Positions 1-10,674 of a stretch of 25,925 bases of DNA are shown here, one piece after another. Origin of the DNA: Seminavis robusta (lineage: Eukaryota; Bacillariophyta; Bacillariophyceae; Naviculales; Naviculaceae). The translations under genes were made by a program, and so were the position numbers. The notes beneath the pieces are model-generated. The model worked only from the letters and a program-made list of their open reading frames with translations, did not search any database and was not told the origin of the DNA. Position 1 is the first letter of the stretch, and each line of letters begins with the position of its first letter. Location: assembly GCA_903772945.1 (NCBI GenBank), contig CAICTM010001610.1:1-25925 (forward strand), read 5' to 3'.

Positions 1-979
1 AGTGTTGTCATTTAACTACGGTACTAGTACGGTACCAGTACCAGCTGGCTTATTAGAGCGATCCCAGCTATGATATCTACTGGTCTAATCTTTTGTCTCC
101 CTTGCTCCTCATCAGTGCTGAACTATCTTTTCTATGCACAGTCTATCGTACCTACCGTATGAAGCTTGGTACTGCTATGTATCTGCGGGCAACCATAGAT
201 TTCGTTGCAAGTGTTGATCAGGTGGATCAATCAGATTGCTCAGGTGCTATGCTAATTTGAGAATTAAGCAATGTTGTTGTCTTTCCTTTATTAAGTTGCT
301 GCAAAGGCTGCAGTGCGGTGTCGCAAAGCTATTCCCTCTCTCTACTAGCTAGCTGATTGGGATACGATTCATCTGGAAGCAAGTATATGAGGCAGTCGAA
401 CCAAAGGCTATTGACCTCGCAGTCCCGACCTCCAAGAGCTACCTATTACCGTATGTCATAGCCAGTACGGTAGCTACCCACAGGTAGGTTTGATGTCGAA
501 CGTGTTGACCGTTGGCATTCGGGACGAAGACTCGACTCGGGAATCCGGCCACTCTTGTTTTCTTCTGGTTTGCCGCCACTGCTCCGTTTCCCACAACGAG
601 TGTCTTACCGTAGCAATTGCAATCGCAGGCACTAATTTCTGGAGTTCCATAAGTCTATTTTGCTTTACGACTATGCTTATGAAAATATATTGTATATCTT
701 TCAATTTTCAGTGATGCGGTACCCACAATGTGATTATTCCAATCAACGTATGCTTTTTGGGCTCTTGGTTTCAGTTGAGGTCACGGTTGTGACTGCGTTT
801 TGTGCCAGCTTGAAGCTTGAAGCCACTGCAGCTGAACCAAAGGGCGCCACAACTCGCGTCAGCTTTTTCCTCCCATTTTCTTCTCTCGCACTTCTTACCA
901 ATTCCTGCCTGCATGGAGTAGCAATCGACGAGGTAATACATACAACCGAGAAACAATCCACACTTCCTTAGTTATCTAG
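1..979. promoter_or_regulatory. Upstream non-coding region of the first gene
   Basis: I see no convincing gene here. The short open frames overlap each other on both strands and show no protein-like composition. The clearest feature is the heptamer TACGGTA or its complement TACCGTA, found six times in the first 620 bases (17-23, 28-34, 153-159, 447-453, 466-472, 606-612). The last 100 bases before the ATG at 980 are pyrimidine-rich and then A-rich, as in a diatom promoter and 5' leader. The promoter role is inferred from position only. Confidence 0.4.
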
Positions 980-2361
980 ATGACGGCTCCCAAAACCCCA
1001 CCTCGTTCTTCCGCTAAAAACCTGGTCCTTGCTAAATCGCCAGAGCACGTACCTGAGCCGTCTACTCCCCGGAACATGTACCAAGCAAGTCAAAAGAAAA
1101 GATTCTCGATCAAAGGCCTGTTGAGCGGAGAGAGTAAGAAGGAGCGACAAGCACGTCAAAAGGCAGAAGAGATGAAGGCCAGTGCTAGTAAGAGTCCCGC
1201 CAAAGTTGACACGGAAGCAGATACGGTCTATCAGGTAGATGTAGACGATCGAACTATCTCGGTCATGTCCAACGAAACCAAGACAACCGCTGCCACCAAC
1301 GATAAAGCTGTAGAAGGGTTCCTGGAGGGAGGCAGCAAGTCCTACATGCTGAAGGTGGTCCTGTTGCTCATGGACCCAGAAACACGCCGTTTTGAACTCT
1401 TGCAGCTCGAATTCGACTCGGATAAGGCACTGGTCTCGGATGTCTTGACGCAGATCCCTGTGGCTGTGACAGAGGAAGTCCTCAAAAAGCAAACTTATGT
1501 GGGAATCTGTGGAGCTGCTGGAAGTGAGATGAGTTCGGCTATTCTTCTATCGGATTTCTGCAAGGGAAATGATGTCCTTGTTGCCGTGCCGGCTGGTGTT
1601 GAAGCTTCCGATTGTGCTCGATTGGCTAAACCCATTCTGAACGACGCAAAGGTAATCAACATGGTGAGTACCAAAAGAGTTAGTTCTACGGTATAGAGCA
1701 TGCCTCCTGGAGGAGTCCGGGCAGAAGGGCGGTGGTATCCGAATCTCCTGCCAGTGGTAGCTGAGTTATCGGGTGTTGTTTGATGGACCTCATGATTGCT
1801 CACTTTTCCCCCTTGCAGCTTAAAGTCAGTGGTATTGATGCAAGCTCTTGGAAACAAATGAAAAAGGTCTCGCCAGCTCCATCATCAAAGCCACGGGAAA
1901 TGCCCATTGAAACGCCAAAGGAAACAACCAAGAAAGAAGCTGGAGGTAGCAACACGTTCATCCTCATCTTTATGGTGTTGGCGGCAGTCATCCTGCAAGT
2001 CTACCACAGCAAAATTACTGCACCTATTGAACCTGGACAAGTCCTCTCTCCTGGTGGCTGGATCAGTAAATGTGGACTTGCTGCGGCCATTCCTCCCCTC
2101 TGTGAGAACCAATACTTGCAAATGGGTGACGACGGAGTGCTCTCACTGTTCGATGCCAACGGAGACCTAGAATGGAAAATGGAAGGTGGCGTATGCAAGA
2201 ATGAAGCGTGCATAAGTGGTCTAGAAATGATACAGGACAGCCACGTCGTTATTGGTGGTAAGACTGTGTCGTGGGTAAACGTCAAAAAGAATGCGGATCC
2301 AATCAGTCCTTGGCCCTTTGCCGAGCAACCAAAGCTGAAGGTCATCCATGCAAGAAAGTAG
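980..2361 (+). CDS. Single-pass membrane protein with a ubiquitin-like fold candidate and a lectin-like motif
   Basis: There are two exons, 980-1663 and 1819-2361. The 155-nt intron runs from gtgagt to ttgcag in phase 0 and gives 408 residues. No family was recognised with certainty. The N-terminus (1-110) is Ser/Lys/Pro-rich and basic, so probably disordered and cytosolic. Residues about 115-215 alternate hydrophobic strands (LKVVLLLMDP, TYVGICG, DVLVAVPAG) in a way that suggests a beta-grasp or ubiquitin-like domain. A second low-complexity linker leads to one membrane segment (about 274-290, TFILIFMVLAAVILQVY). The lumenal part has four cysteines and a stretch (about 327-349) of the form YLQMGDDGVLSLFDANGDLEW. 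This resembles a bulb-lectin repeat (LxMQxDGNLVLYDxxGxxLW). With no signal peptide, the expected topology is type II. The start is the first ATG of the frame. Function is unknown. Confidence 0.75.
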
Positions 2362-3079
2362 GGCAGGTGGCAGGACAGTTCCGTTGGTGGAACGGTGTTG
2401 ATACAAAGGTTGTAAGCCTGCGTTCCGTGATCTGCAGGGAATGATGAAACGTCTGTAGATGAAGCTATACCAAACCACGATCATATCCAGCAACAGGCGA
2501 CATTCCCCATGCGGAGCACACTTTCATGCACGGCTAGATTCTACAAGTTGCTGTGTTGTGTCTTATGAATATCCTAAATAATCCCCAGTAGGCTTTGTTT
2601 ACATTACTCGGCATTGCATTTTCTCGCCAAACAAGAAGTTGCCAGGCAAACAACCATGAACAAAGCCTTAATGCCGACTGTTTGCCCCTGTTCTTATGGA
2701 GAGTCTGGAGTAGGGTAGTTAACTATCGAACGGAAGCCAGCAGAGGGCCAGGCTAAGGACAAGAAAAGGGAAATTCAGGACGAGCTAGGTTCCGTGGGAT
2801 CAGGGGCGACAACTGGGGACAAACATGAGGGTTGAAGGGCTTGAATTTGCGGGATCCACGGAGCAGTAGCTGATCGTTTCATTTTACCTGGCTCCATTAG
2901 AACAGTAGTGCATACCGTACGGCCCGCTGCATGCAGCACAAGACGAAAGCCAAAAGATGCAGAAGATACTGTACAAGTCGCGGACAAACAAAGGTAAAAA
3001 GTGGTTAGTAAACCTTTCCTTTTGGTACCTGCTTACTGCCACATTCGCGTTTTGTGTTTCCAATACCGTTGCGCCGAAC
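2362..3079. other. Convergent intergenic region
   Basis: This 718-base gap separates two genes that point toward each other and should hold both 3' UTRs. I found no coding stretch with protein-like composition, no tRNA fold and no repeat array. One TACCGTA heptamer lies at 2913-2919. The short open frames here are no longer than expected by chance. Confidence 0.5.
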
Positions 3080-6000
3080 TCAGGACTGGTCAATGCCCCA
3101 AAAGGAAAGTGAGCCCTTCAAGGTGATTTCCCTTTCTAGTAACTTCTTTTGAGCCAATCCTGCGGCGAAATGAGTTGGGAGCTTGTTTGATTCTGATGGC
3201 GGTACACCGATGCCGTGCCAAATTGTAATATGCGGGAAGGAGTTCAATGGTTCCGGCATACTAGCTCCAACCAGCGATTTTGCCGCTACACGGACTGATA
3301 GAGCTGCGATCCGTTCGTTCCACAACATTCCCGTGACGAAGACCTCAACATCTTTGCCCAATAAGGGCTGGAAGTTCTGGTTGATAAGCTCTTGCGTTAG
3401 TTGAGTGTAGTGTGCCATTGTGACATGAACATTCCTCACTTTTTCACCATCATTGAAGTTGGGTCCTTCTGCTGTGTCGTTGGAGCTGAGTATTTCCTGG
3501 ATGACAGAGTCTATTGCGTCCCGACTGACATCAATAGACACAATCTTGACAAACGATAGTGCAGCTTCGTCTACATCAACCAATCGTGCGGATACCTGCG
3601 AGACAAACTGTTGACAAGAGACTGTCTGCTCAACACATAAGCTGTGCAACAGGTCTCGGTTCTTCGCTACAGCTGCACGTAGTCTCGACTCCAATCCTTC
3701 AATATACCCGTTGCCACTTGATTTCTCCACGTCGGCTCGCTTGGAATCCCATCCAAACTAGCAATAAACGAACGGTACGGTTTGTCAGATGTCACGTTTT
3801 CACGCAAGAACGATGCAGCTGACGATGTCGTACCTGGGCTTGCAGAGCTTCCAGCAGGATACCTTTCATTTCCTGTGGCAGCTCTATTGACTTTCGCCGA
3901 TCAAAGAATGGAACCGTAACGGGCCTACTCAAGGCTCCTGCTTTGGCCATCGTCCGGTTGAGTCGGTCTACGAAGTCATCAGATTCAACACCACGGAAAA
4001 AGGCAAAGAACTTGACAACGACCATGCAGGCATGTTTTTGGCTTGGGTCAAGCTTCCCAGGATGGCTTCCGTCATCTCGGTCCATGATGCGAGTCAAGCA
4101 AACTGCGAGATAGGCTAGAGTAAAGGGGTAGTGGTGCTTTGCATCCACCGTCGTGTCCGGTCGCTCTGGTGTCCGAGAACCTTCTACCCAAGTTGTCTCG
4201 AAAACGCCATGGCGATCTGGGATCACAGGCACTCCTCTCGCGTTTGTCGAGGCACAAATTTGTGCGACCTGATCCCATGTAGGTTTGGGAACATTCTTGT
4301 CTGCCAGAGTAATAGCAGAGGTACCTTGAAGTCGGTGTTGGATGACCGAAGGCCAAAACTTTACCTTCTTTTGCTGCTTGTCACCAGACATCACAACAAG
4401 TTTCCTCGTCTTCATCCCGGTCTGTGACTTCACAATGCCAGCAACGGTGTCTTCCAATTTCTTGACAGTGTCAGGCGCCAGCAAGGTTGATTTGCCACAG
4501 CCCGGAACTGACGCCGGAAAGAAAACTAGAAGACCGCTTCTCTCATCCACGTCACCAATACTGTCGGAAACGTCCCACAGCTTGCGTCGTGCCTCCGCGA
4601 TGGACTCCTCGTTGTTCTCAGGAGAACCAAGGAAGGAGCTTGCTAATTCAATTGCAACTCCGCATCGAGTCTTCCGCCACGACTTGCTTATTCCCTTGAA
4701 CTTTCTTTGATCTGTCGACACTGCCGCAAAATGGGATTCAATCTCCTTGTCGCTGCAGCCAACTAGGATCAAGGCAACATTCTTCTTTTCCGATTCCGGC
4801 AGATTACGAATCGTTTTTGCCTTCTCACCAGCCAACGTCCCCCAGCAGACCCGACCTCCGATACTTGTGCAGTATCTTAGGAGGCTTTCACGACTGATAG
4901 AGTCAGTGCCGCCTTCCAGCAGCTGAGTGCCATTCAACCAAACAGATGCAATCGACTTGGCTGCTTTCGTGGCGATTTCATCCTCAACAGCTAGAACAAC
5001 CACCAGGCCCTTGAATTTCTTGCCTGATGGTTCCTGTTGCTTCGACGGTGTCGCGCCAGTCGTTGTCGAAGATTGTTGTTGCTGGTGGTAGTAGGCCTGT
5101 TCAAAGTGCATCAGGTGTTGTAGGTAGTTTTCTTCTTGGAGCCGTGGCGACGACAATGTTGTGCCCAAGGACCACTCGCTTCCGGAAAAGTTGGCGTGGA
5201 CGTAGTCACCCCATGAATGTAGATACGGGAGCCACTTTTCGATCGTTGGCAACGACACTTGCCACTTATCTGTGAGCAAGTCACTGGCGTAATCCTTGAA
5301 TTCCTGTGTGTTTCTTTGTTTCAGGAAGCGAATGCCATTGCGACAGCCAAACGTTCGGACCATGTAGGGAATGAACTTCATTTTTAGAATCAGCTCGTTG
5401 GCAGCATCTCGTTTGATTTCATTGTCAGCAGTTGTTTGTGTTGTTGTTGCGCTCACGGTGGCGTCGGTCCGTTTCTGTTGGCTAGGTTCTTGTTTCGTAA
5501 TTGGAGAACAAATCTCAATACAAAAGCCTCGAAATAGATCCATTGCAATCTCTTGTGGGTTCTTCTTTTGTTCCTTTCTGTACTTTTGAAAGGTCCGATC
5601 TTGGTACACGTGAATCATGCAGAGCCATCGACGACGCGATTGAGACTCGTCAGCAGCATTGGTGGTCGGTTCCAACTCTGAGAAAACAGAATACTGGATT
5701 CGCATACCAAACGTTGACAAGGTTTGAATCAACTTTGCAATGTCGTTGCTTTCCATGTTCTGTTTCGGTGATGGTGCATTCCGTAAGTTGTTGCAGTAAG
5801 TGGTAAGCGCACTTTGCAGAGCGTCAGATGTAATGTTCTTAACGATCGATCTTGGACCACTCTCTCTCAGAACACTGCATAAGTCCTCCTCAAATCTCTT
5901 GGCGGACTGTCCATTCTTCGTGTGCAACGCTCTCAAGTCCACCATCAGGACTCGGGTGGGTACATTGTCATTGTTGTCTGTCATTGAGCCGGACGGAAAC

Positions 6001-7094
6001 TCCGTTGGAATCTGTCGTAGGATCCTTCTGGACGTTTCCGCGACCTTTTGCAACGCCTCCAAGCATTCCTCTTTGGTTTCGGAAAATGCGACATAGCGAA
6101 TGACGAATCCCTCGAGTATGTTGCTGTGACAAACTTCATGAGGGTACATGCTTTGAATGTTGGCGTTGGCGGCTTGCGACAATGCCTCCACGGCAGTACT
6201 GGCGAGGCCTGTTTCCCGCGACTGGTCGTAGTACTGAAACAGTTTTTGGATAGATTCCTTGGAAGAGAATACCCAAGCATCGTTGTGTGGCAAGTAGAAT
6301 TTTTGAGCAAGTTGTAGCAATTCCAGAGTCGAGAAGAAGTGTTGACCAAGCCTGGATCTATCTGCCACTGCCGTCAAGATCAAGTAATCTCGTTGAGGAG
6401 TGGCTCCATGGTCTCCCAACACTGTAGTAACAACTTCAAATGATAGAGTCAATCGATGCTGTTCCACATAGTCACTACATTTATGGAACAGTGATTCTGT
6501 GTTACCACTCTCCGGTTTGACATCATCATCAGACATGATATGATCTTCACCATCCTTCTTCTTCAAGGCTTGTTGGACGCGAAAAAAGTGTTGTCGCAAT
6601 AGAATTTCTCCCGAAAATGTGAATGGATTGTTGGTAGAATTTTTGCTGTAGAATCTCTGCCCGCCACTCCAAAGCAGCAACGATCCCGAATGTTTCAGAG
6701 TCACTTCGGCGTAGCCTTGATCGGATGCTACCAAGTCCATCATGGATTGACGTATGGTCTGATCGCTTCGATTCTCGTTTTCAAACTTGGGCAAGAAAAT
6801 AGCCTCTAGACGAAATCCAGGAGAACCTGTCGAGAGTGCCGAAAGGAGATCCGCCTCATCCCTGTTTCTTGTCTCCACTGTGGCAGTTTCAAAGTCCTCT
6901 TGGCCACTCTTTCCCGCCTTTGAAACCGACTTGATTGGAGCGTCTTCACTTGCATCCTGTTCCACCTCTTCGAGTCTTCGCTTTCGTCCAGTCTGTGGAT
7001 CCATGGGAAAAGGTGACACCACAAGGGCAGAGCAGCACAAGAGCAATAAAAGAAACAGTACCAGTGATAATGAGCACTCGAGCTTTGAAGGCAT
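3080..7094 (-). CDS. RNL: Plant-type tRNA ligase (ligase, kinase and cyclic phosphodiesterase)
   Basis: There are two exons on the minus strand, 7094-3834 and 3757-3080. They are joined in phase 0 across a 76-nt intron (gtacga to attgctag), giving 1312 residues; plant enzymes are about 1100. The family heals and seals tRNA halves after intron excision. The N-terminal ligase domain has PKFENE (102-107) and the KxxG nucleotidyl motif K134-H-S-G137. The kinase domain has P-loop PGCGKST (864-870), then LADKN and VPVIPD (about 928-950). The phosphodiesterase domain has two HxT motifs: HVT at about 1198 and HIT at about 1263. Residues 1-30 are strongly hydrophobic, like a signal peptide or anchor. 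An internal Met31 is followed by the basic cluster GRKRRLEE, so a shorter cytosolic or nuclear form is possible. Poly-Gln and poly-Thr linkers explain part of the extra length. Family assignment is firm; the start is uncertain. Confidence 0.93.
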
Positions 7095-7381
7095 CCACTA
7101 TACTAGTATCTGGAACGAGTCGAGTCCTTGGTTGTGGTTTGTGTGGTTTGGGGTTTTTGTTTTGGATCTTGGATCCTTCGACAAGAGGACCTTAACCTTA
7201 AGGGACATTCAGATCCTCACAATTTGCCGCCACCAACCGTTGCGATGAAATATTCTTCGGAGGGATTGTCACAAACATTGTTTCGTTGAGGAGTCAGTCC
7301 TCTAGAGGAAAAGGATTGCCACTGCTTGTACAATTTAGTAAATTTCGCTGCTTGGACTGTGCAGTCCACTCTGTTGAAACC
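7095..7381. promoter_or_regulatory. Shared divergent promoter of tRNA ligase and methyltransferase
   Basis: These 287 bases separate two start codons that point away from each other. Both transcripts must start here. The methyltransferase frame runs open upstream to a TTG at 7286, but its first ATG is at 7382. I could not identify a clear TATA box or a motif shared by both sides. Confidence 0.5.
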
Positions 7382-8862
7382 ATGCCACGCAGATCCCAAA
7401 ACCAACAATGGCAACTCGTCACGCGAGTTTTTCTCAGCGCGTCTGTGTTCCTCTTGCTCTTCAAGGCAGCGCATTGGAACCATGAAAGAGTTGTCCGGGC
7501 ATTGGACTCTACTGATCTAAGAGAAATTGCTCATTTGGGAGATGGAGGAGCAGGACAACCGCTACGATCGGCCCTTGATATCCCCCCTGGACAAGCTGTC
7601 GCCCTCCCATCCATTCGGGTTGAGCAAACGGAAGAGGAGATTGCAAGAGGACAATACGGAGGCAAAGGCGACAAGAAACATCTCGGCGGATTCACTACCT
7701 ACGATGGACAAGGCGTCACTCCTCAACTATGGAAACACATGATTTCTGACTTTGGTGTCAAGTCATTGGTTGATGTCGGGTGCGGCAAGGTGAGTGACAG
7801 TCAAACAAAATGCAAGCTGGAACAACGATACATGTAATGCAACGACGTGCTCACAATTTGTTGTCTCGTACTTCAAGGGTGAGTCAATCAGCACCGGACT
7901 TATACTGCAGCAATGACAGTGCATCAATGGACTCACTGTTTGTTCTCTTGTATTGTGATTCCTACAGGTGTCAGCACGCTCTGGTTTTTGGAACATGGTG
8001 TTGACGTTCTTTGCGTGGAAGGCTCGCATGATGCAGTAGAGCAAACACTGCTCCCTGACCCTGCTTCTCAAGTTGTAGAACACGACTTTTCACGAGGACC
8101 ATATTGGCCGGCCGAGACGTATGATGCAGTGTGGAGTGTGGAGTTCCTCGAACACGTTGGAAGGCAGTTCCAACACAACTATATTCAAACATTTCGAAAA
8201 GCAGCGCTGATCTTTGTATCCCATAGTCACTGGGGTGGTTGGTAAGCAAGCACTGATTTTGCGATAGGCCAGGCTCAATCCCTTTCACTTGCAAATTCTG
8301 ATTGATCATTCTTGCTTATGTTTGCTTTGTATTCAGGCATCATGTGGAAGTCCATGACCATGAGTACTGGATTGACAAGTTCGAAGCATTCGGGTTCAAG
8401 TACAGCGGCCATCTAACAGAACAAGTGAGAAGTATTGCCAGGACAGAAAGCAACCAACGAGATGGTCCCTCGGGACCCGACGGAAAACCATTAAATGCAC
8501 AGGTGAGTTGCTTGCTGACCATTGCAACGTTGGTGTCGTGTGGTTTTCGCAGAGAAACTTGGAAGTCTAAAAGGTTTGGTTTTGCTGCTTGTCCGTGACT
8601 ACAGCATGTCTGGTTGACCATGCAAGTGTTTATCAATCCGATGGTAGCAGCTTTGCCCAAACACGCTCATTTGTTTTCTGAACATGGTTGCTTCAAAGAA
8701 CGTGCAGCCAAAGGCAAGATCATTCACAAGGAGTGCGGGACGCTTCGAGGAGGCAACACCGAGTCCAAGATGCCAGAATCATTCTATCCACTCAAACTCA
8801 CCGCTGAGCAAGACGAAGCTTGGCTTGCAAAGGTGAAGGCGTCAATCTCCAGCGCTGTATAG
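7382..8862 (+). CDS. Membrane-anchored class I SAM-dependent methyltransferase
   Basis: The exons I infer are 7382-7789, 7878 (one base), 7968-8241, 8337-8502 and 8605-8862. They total 1107 nt and 368 residues. All introns are GT-AG with donors gtgagt, gtgagt, gtaagc and gtgagt. The start is the first ATG, with A at -3. Residues about 13-30 (VTRVFLSASVFLLLFKAA) form a signal anchor, so the catalytic domain should face the secretory lumen, perhaps the Golgi. Motif I is DVGCGKG (about 131-137), followed by VLCVEGSH with the acidic residue that binds the SAM ribose. YDAVWSVEFLEHVG corresponds to motif IV. The C-terminal FINPMVAAL region is probably the acceptor side, but the substrate is not evident. 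Without the one-base exon, a single 178-nt intron would throw the rest out of frame. Identity as a methyltransferase is secure; the specificity is unknown. Confidence 0.85.
7878..7878 (+). other. Candidate single-nucleotide exon
   Basis: The base G at 7878 is preceded by an acceptor (cttcaag, ending 7877) and followed by a donor (gtgagt, starting 7879). Using it splits one apparent 178-nt intron into two of 88 and 89 nt. It supplies exactly the base needed to join AAG to GT-GTC as Lys-Gly-Val and keep the third glycine of the SAM motif. The same arrangement could be read as recursive splicing that leaves one base behind. A one-base deletion in the assembly near 7789 is the main alternative. 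Confidence 0.55.
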
Positions 8863-9005
8863 GTTCTAAATGTAAATTGTGACTTAGTTTGTTTTAGGCT
8901 TCAAAGTGCCCAAGTTACCGAACCATGCAATATCGGCTTCAAAGTGCACTTTCTTGCTATCTTTTATGGCCACCAGCATTGTTGTATTTTCCTAGCTCAA
9001 GCAAC

Positions 9006-10291
9006 CTAGCACTCCAACAGTGCAACGCACTCTGCCAGATCCTTCTGAGACTTGAAGGCATCCACCACTTGGTCAAGCTTTCCTTTGTTTTCTTTGAGCA
9101 TGCTGAATGCCTGAAGAGCTCCCCAGCGTGTCAAGTCTTGTTGTTGTTGTGCACCAATAAAGTCGTCCGCCTTTCGGAAAATTTGCTCCAACTCAAGAAG
9201 ATCATTTTCCGCGCCTCTAACATCTCCATATTCCATTGCTTCTGCTACCAACCCCGACATGGCTGTGACGCTCAGACTGGCAACTTCTTCGTTACTGAAT
9301 CGTTGTGAGCTAGCCGCGAATTCCACACATGGAACTCCCTCTTGCAAAATGTTGTAGTTCACAATGGGCAGACCGCACATATAACCGCACATGAAATGTG
9401 CTGCCTCGTGTCTTGCCACACGGTCGCTATCCGAGGCTCGATCAGGATCGTCTCTGTTCTTGACAGAATCAATGACCTGAGCAATGGCGGCGGGGGCTGG
9501 TAGGGTAAAAAGCAAAAGTTGGTGAGTTGTTTCAGAGCAACATGTTTTTGTAGCATTTTTTCTGCATTTTGACTTACCCGTGGATCCAATTGCAAGGTAC
9601 AAAATAGGAATTATAGCACAAAGGTAGCAGATCGTAGCTCCGATATTGGGTGGCAGAAACGCCAATGCCAAGACGCCACCAACCGAAGCTCCGCCAACAA
9701 CATAGAGTGTCGAGTATTTGAAATCATCCAGGGAAACCTTTTCTCCCGAGGCATCTCCAAATCCGAAGGATTCAAGTGAAATTTGAGTTCTGCTTTCCAG
9801 CATTTGCAATGAAACTGGATAAGTGCGTAGATTGGCGGATTTGTACAAGGATACACTTCCCTCTTGGCGAAGTCCCTCCAAAGTGGCGGCTTGAGCTTGA
9901 ACACCATTGGCATCAAAGGAAACCTCCTGGAGTCGAGCCTGCAATTCTTCCTTGGGAAGCTTCTTCACTTTGGTTTCAGTCGCTTTTGGTCTCGCCTCGA
10001 TCTTTTTTCCAAGCTCCTAAAGAAGAAAAACGATAGAAGAAACATTCAATAATGAGAGGATGCAACCCATAGTTGATCCCTTTTCTTTGATTTATAAGGA
10101 AGGGTACTTACCAGAGACAGTCGATCAGCATCTTCGCGTGCTTTGGCAGCTGCAGCCCTAAGTGCAGCCACTTCGTCTTCAGCCGCAAGATTCAATCCAA
10201 CCTTACTTCGAGCAGCGACTTGGCTGGTTGGCGCCAAAAAAGCAAAGCTTCTTTCCAGGGCGAGGAACAAGAGCAATGCACGGAAATTCAT
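9006..10291 (-). CDS. Plastid-targeted FtsH-like M41 metalloprotease without an AAA+ domain
   Basis: There are three exons on the minus strand: 10291-10112, 10016-9578 and 9496-9006. The introns are 95 and 81 nt (gtaagt donors), giving 369 residues. The first 20 residues form a signal peptide ending in SFA/FLAP. That is the diatom bipartite plastid motif with Phe at +1 (Phe18), followed by an Arg/Ser/Ala-rich transit region. A short helix (EDEVAALRAAAAKAREDADRL) follows. Two adjacent membrane segments lie at about 163-181 and 184-203. The protease signature is H236-E-A-A-H240, and downstream GAENDL matches the FtsH region that carries the third zinc ligand. No Walker motifs are present, so this is not a complete FtsH. 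Similar ATPase-free M41 proteins occur in plant chloroplasts. The role is probably in thylakoid or envelope protein turnover, by analogy only. Confidence 0.85.
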
Positions 10292-10674
10292 CTTTCAGAG
10301 TTTTTTTTATTTTAAAGTATCGGGGGAGATTGTTTTGTGATAAATATGGACGCAGAGCTTGTTGCAATCGATGCCCTCAGCACTGATCTGGCAACTAACC
10401 ACAGGGGATTGATCAATGAATCATTCCTGTATCGTCAAGATCGCTCACCGTGGTGTTGCACTGATTAGCAAAGTCGTTGGGAAAAATGAGTTCTGAACAC
10501 GTCATCGCATGACTCACAAGAGTGACTGACATACCGTACCGGTCAGGCTGCTCATCGGACAACCACCAAACCAAAGATCTGGATGTTGACAACTTCCAGA
10601 ATTGTTTCCGGGCCATCACTTCACTATTTCCTCCCTCGATTGATCATCTTTTAATTAGTCTAGTCTATTACACC
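10292..10674. promoter_or_regulatory. Divergent promoter between protease and nuclease genes
   Basis: These 383 bases lie between two divergently oriented start codons. A T/A-rich tract (about 10297-10320) sits next to the protease start. A TACCGTA heptamer lies at 10532-10538, about 140 bases before the nuclease ATG. I saw no coding potential. The open frame that runs into the nuclease from 10522 begins with GTG and is judged leader sequence. Confidence 0.45.

Noticed and set aside
490..971. Overlapping open frames of 60-100 codons on both strands before the first gene
   Set aside because: They overlap in several frames, have low-quality composition and no recognisable motif, and lie where the promoter and leader of the gene at 980 should be.
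3731..3760. Phosphodiesterase domain as a separate gene starting at 3730
   Set aside because: The apparent start is a GTG. A 76-nt GT-AG intron joins it in phase 0 to the ligase-kinase exon, giving the normal three-domain order.
7286..7381. N-terminal extension of the methyltransferase
   Set aside because: The frame is open but begins with TTG. The first ATG is at 7382, has A at -3, and starts just before the membrane anchor.
10522..10674. N-terminal extension of the NYN nuclease
   Set aside because: It begins with GTG and has no Met before 10675. It shows no domain and is best read as leader sequence.
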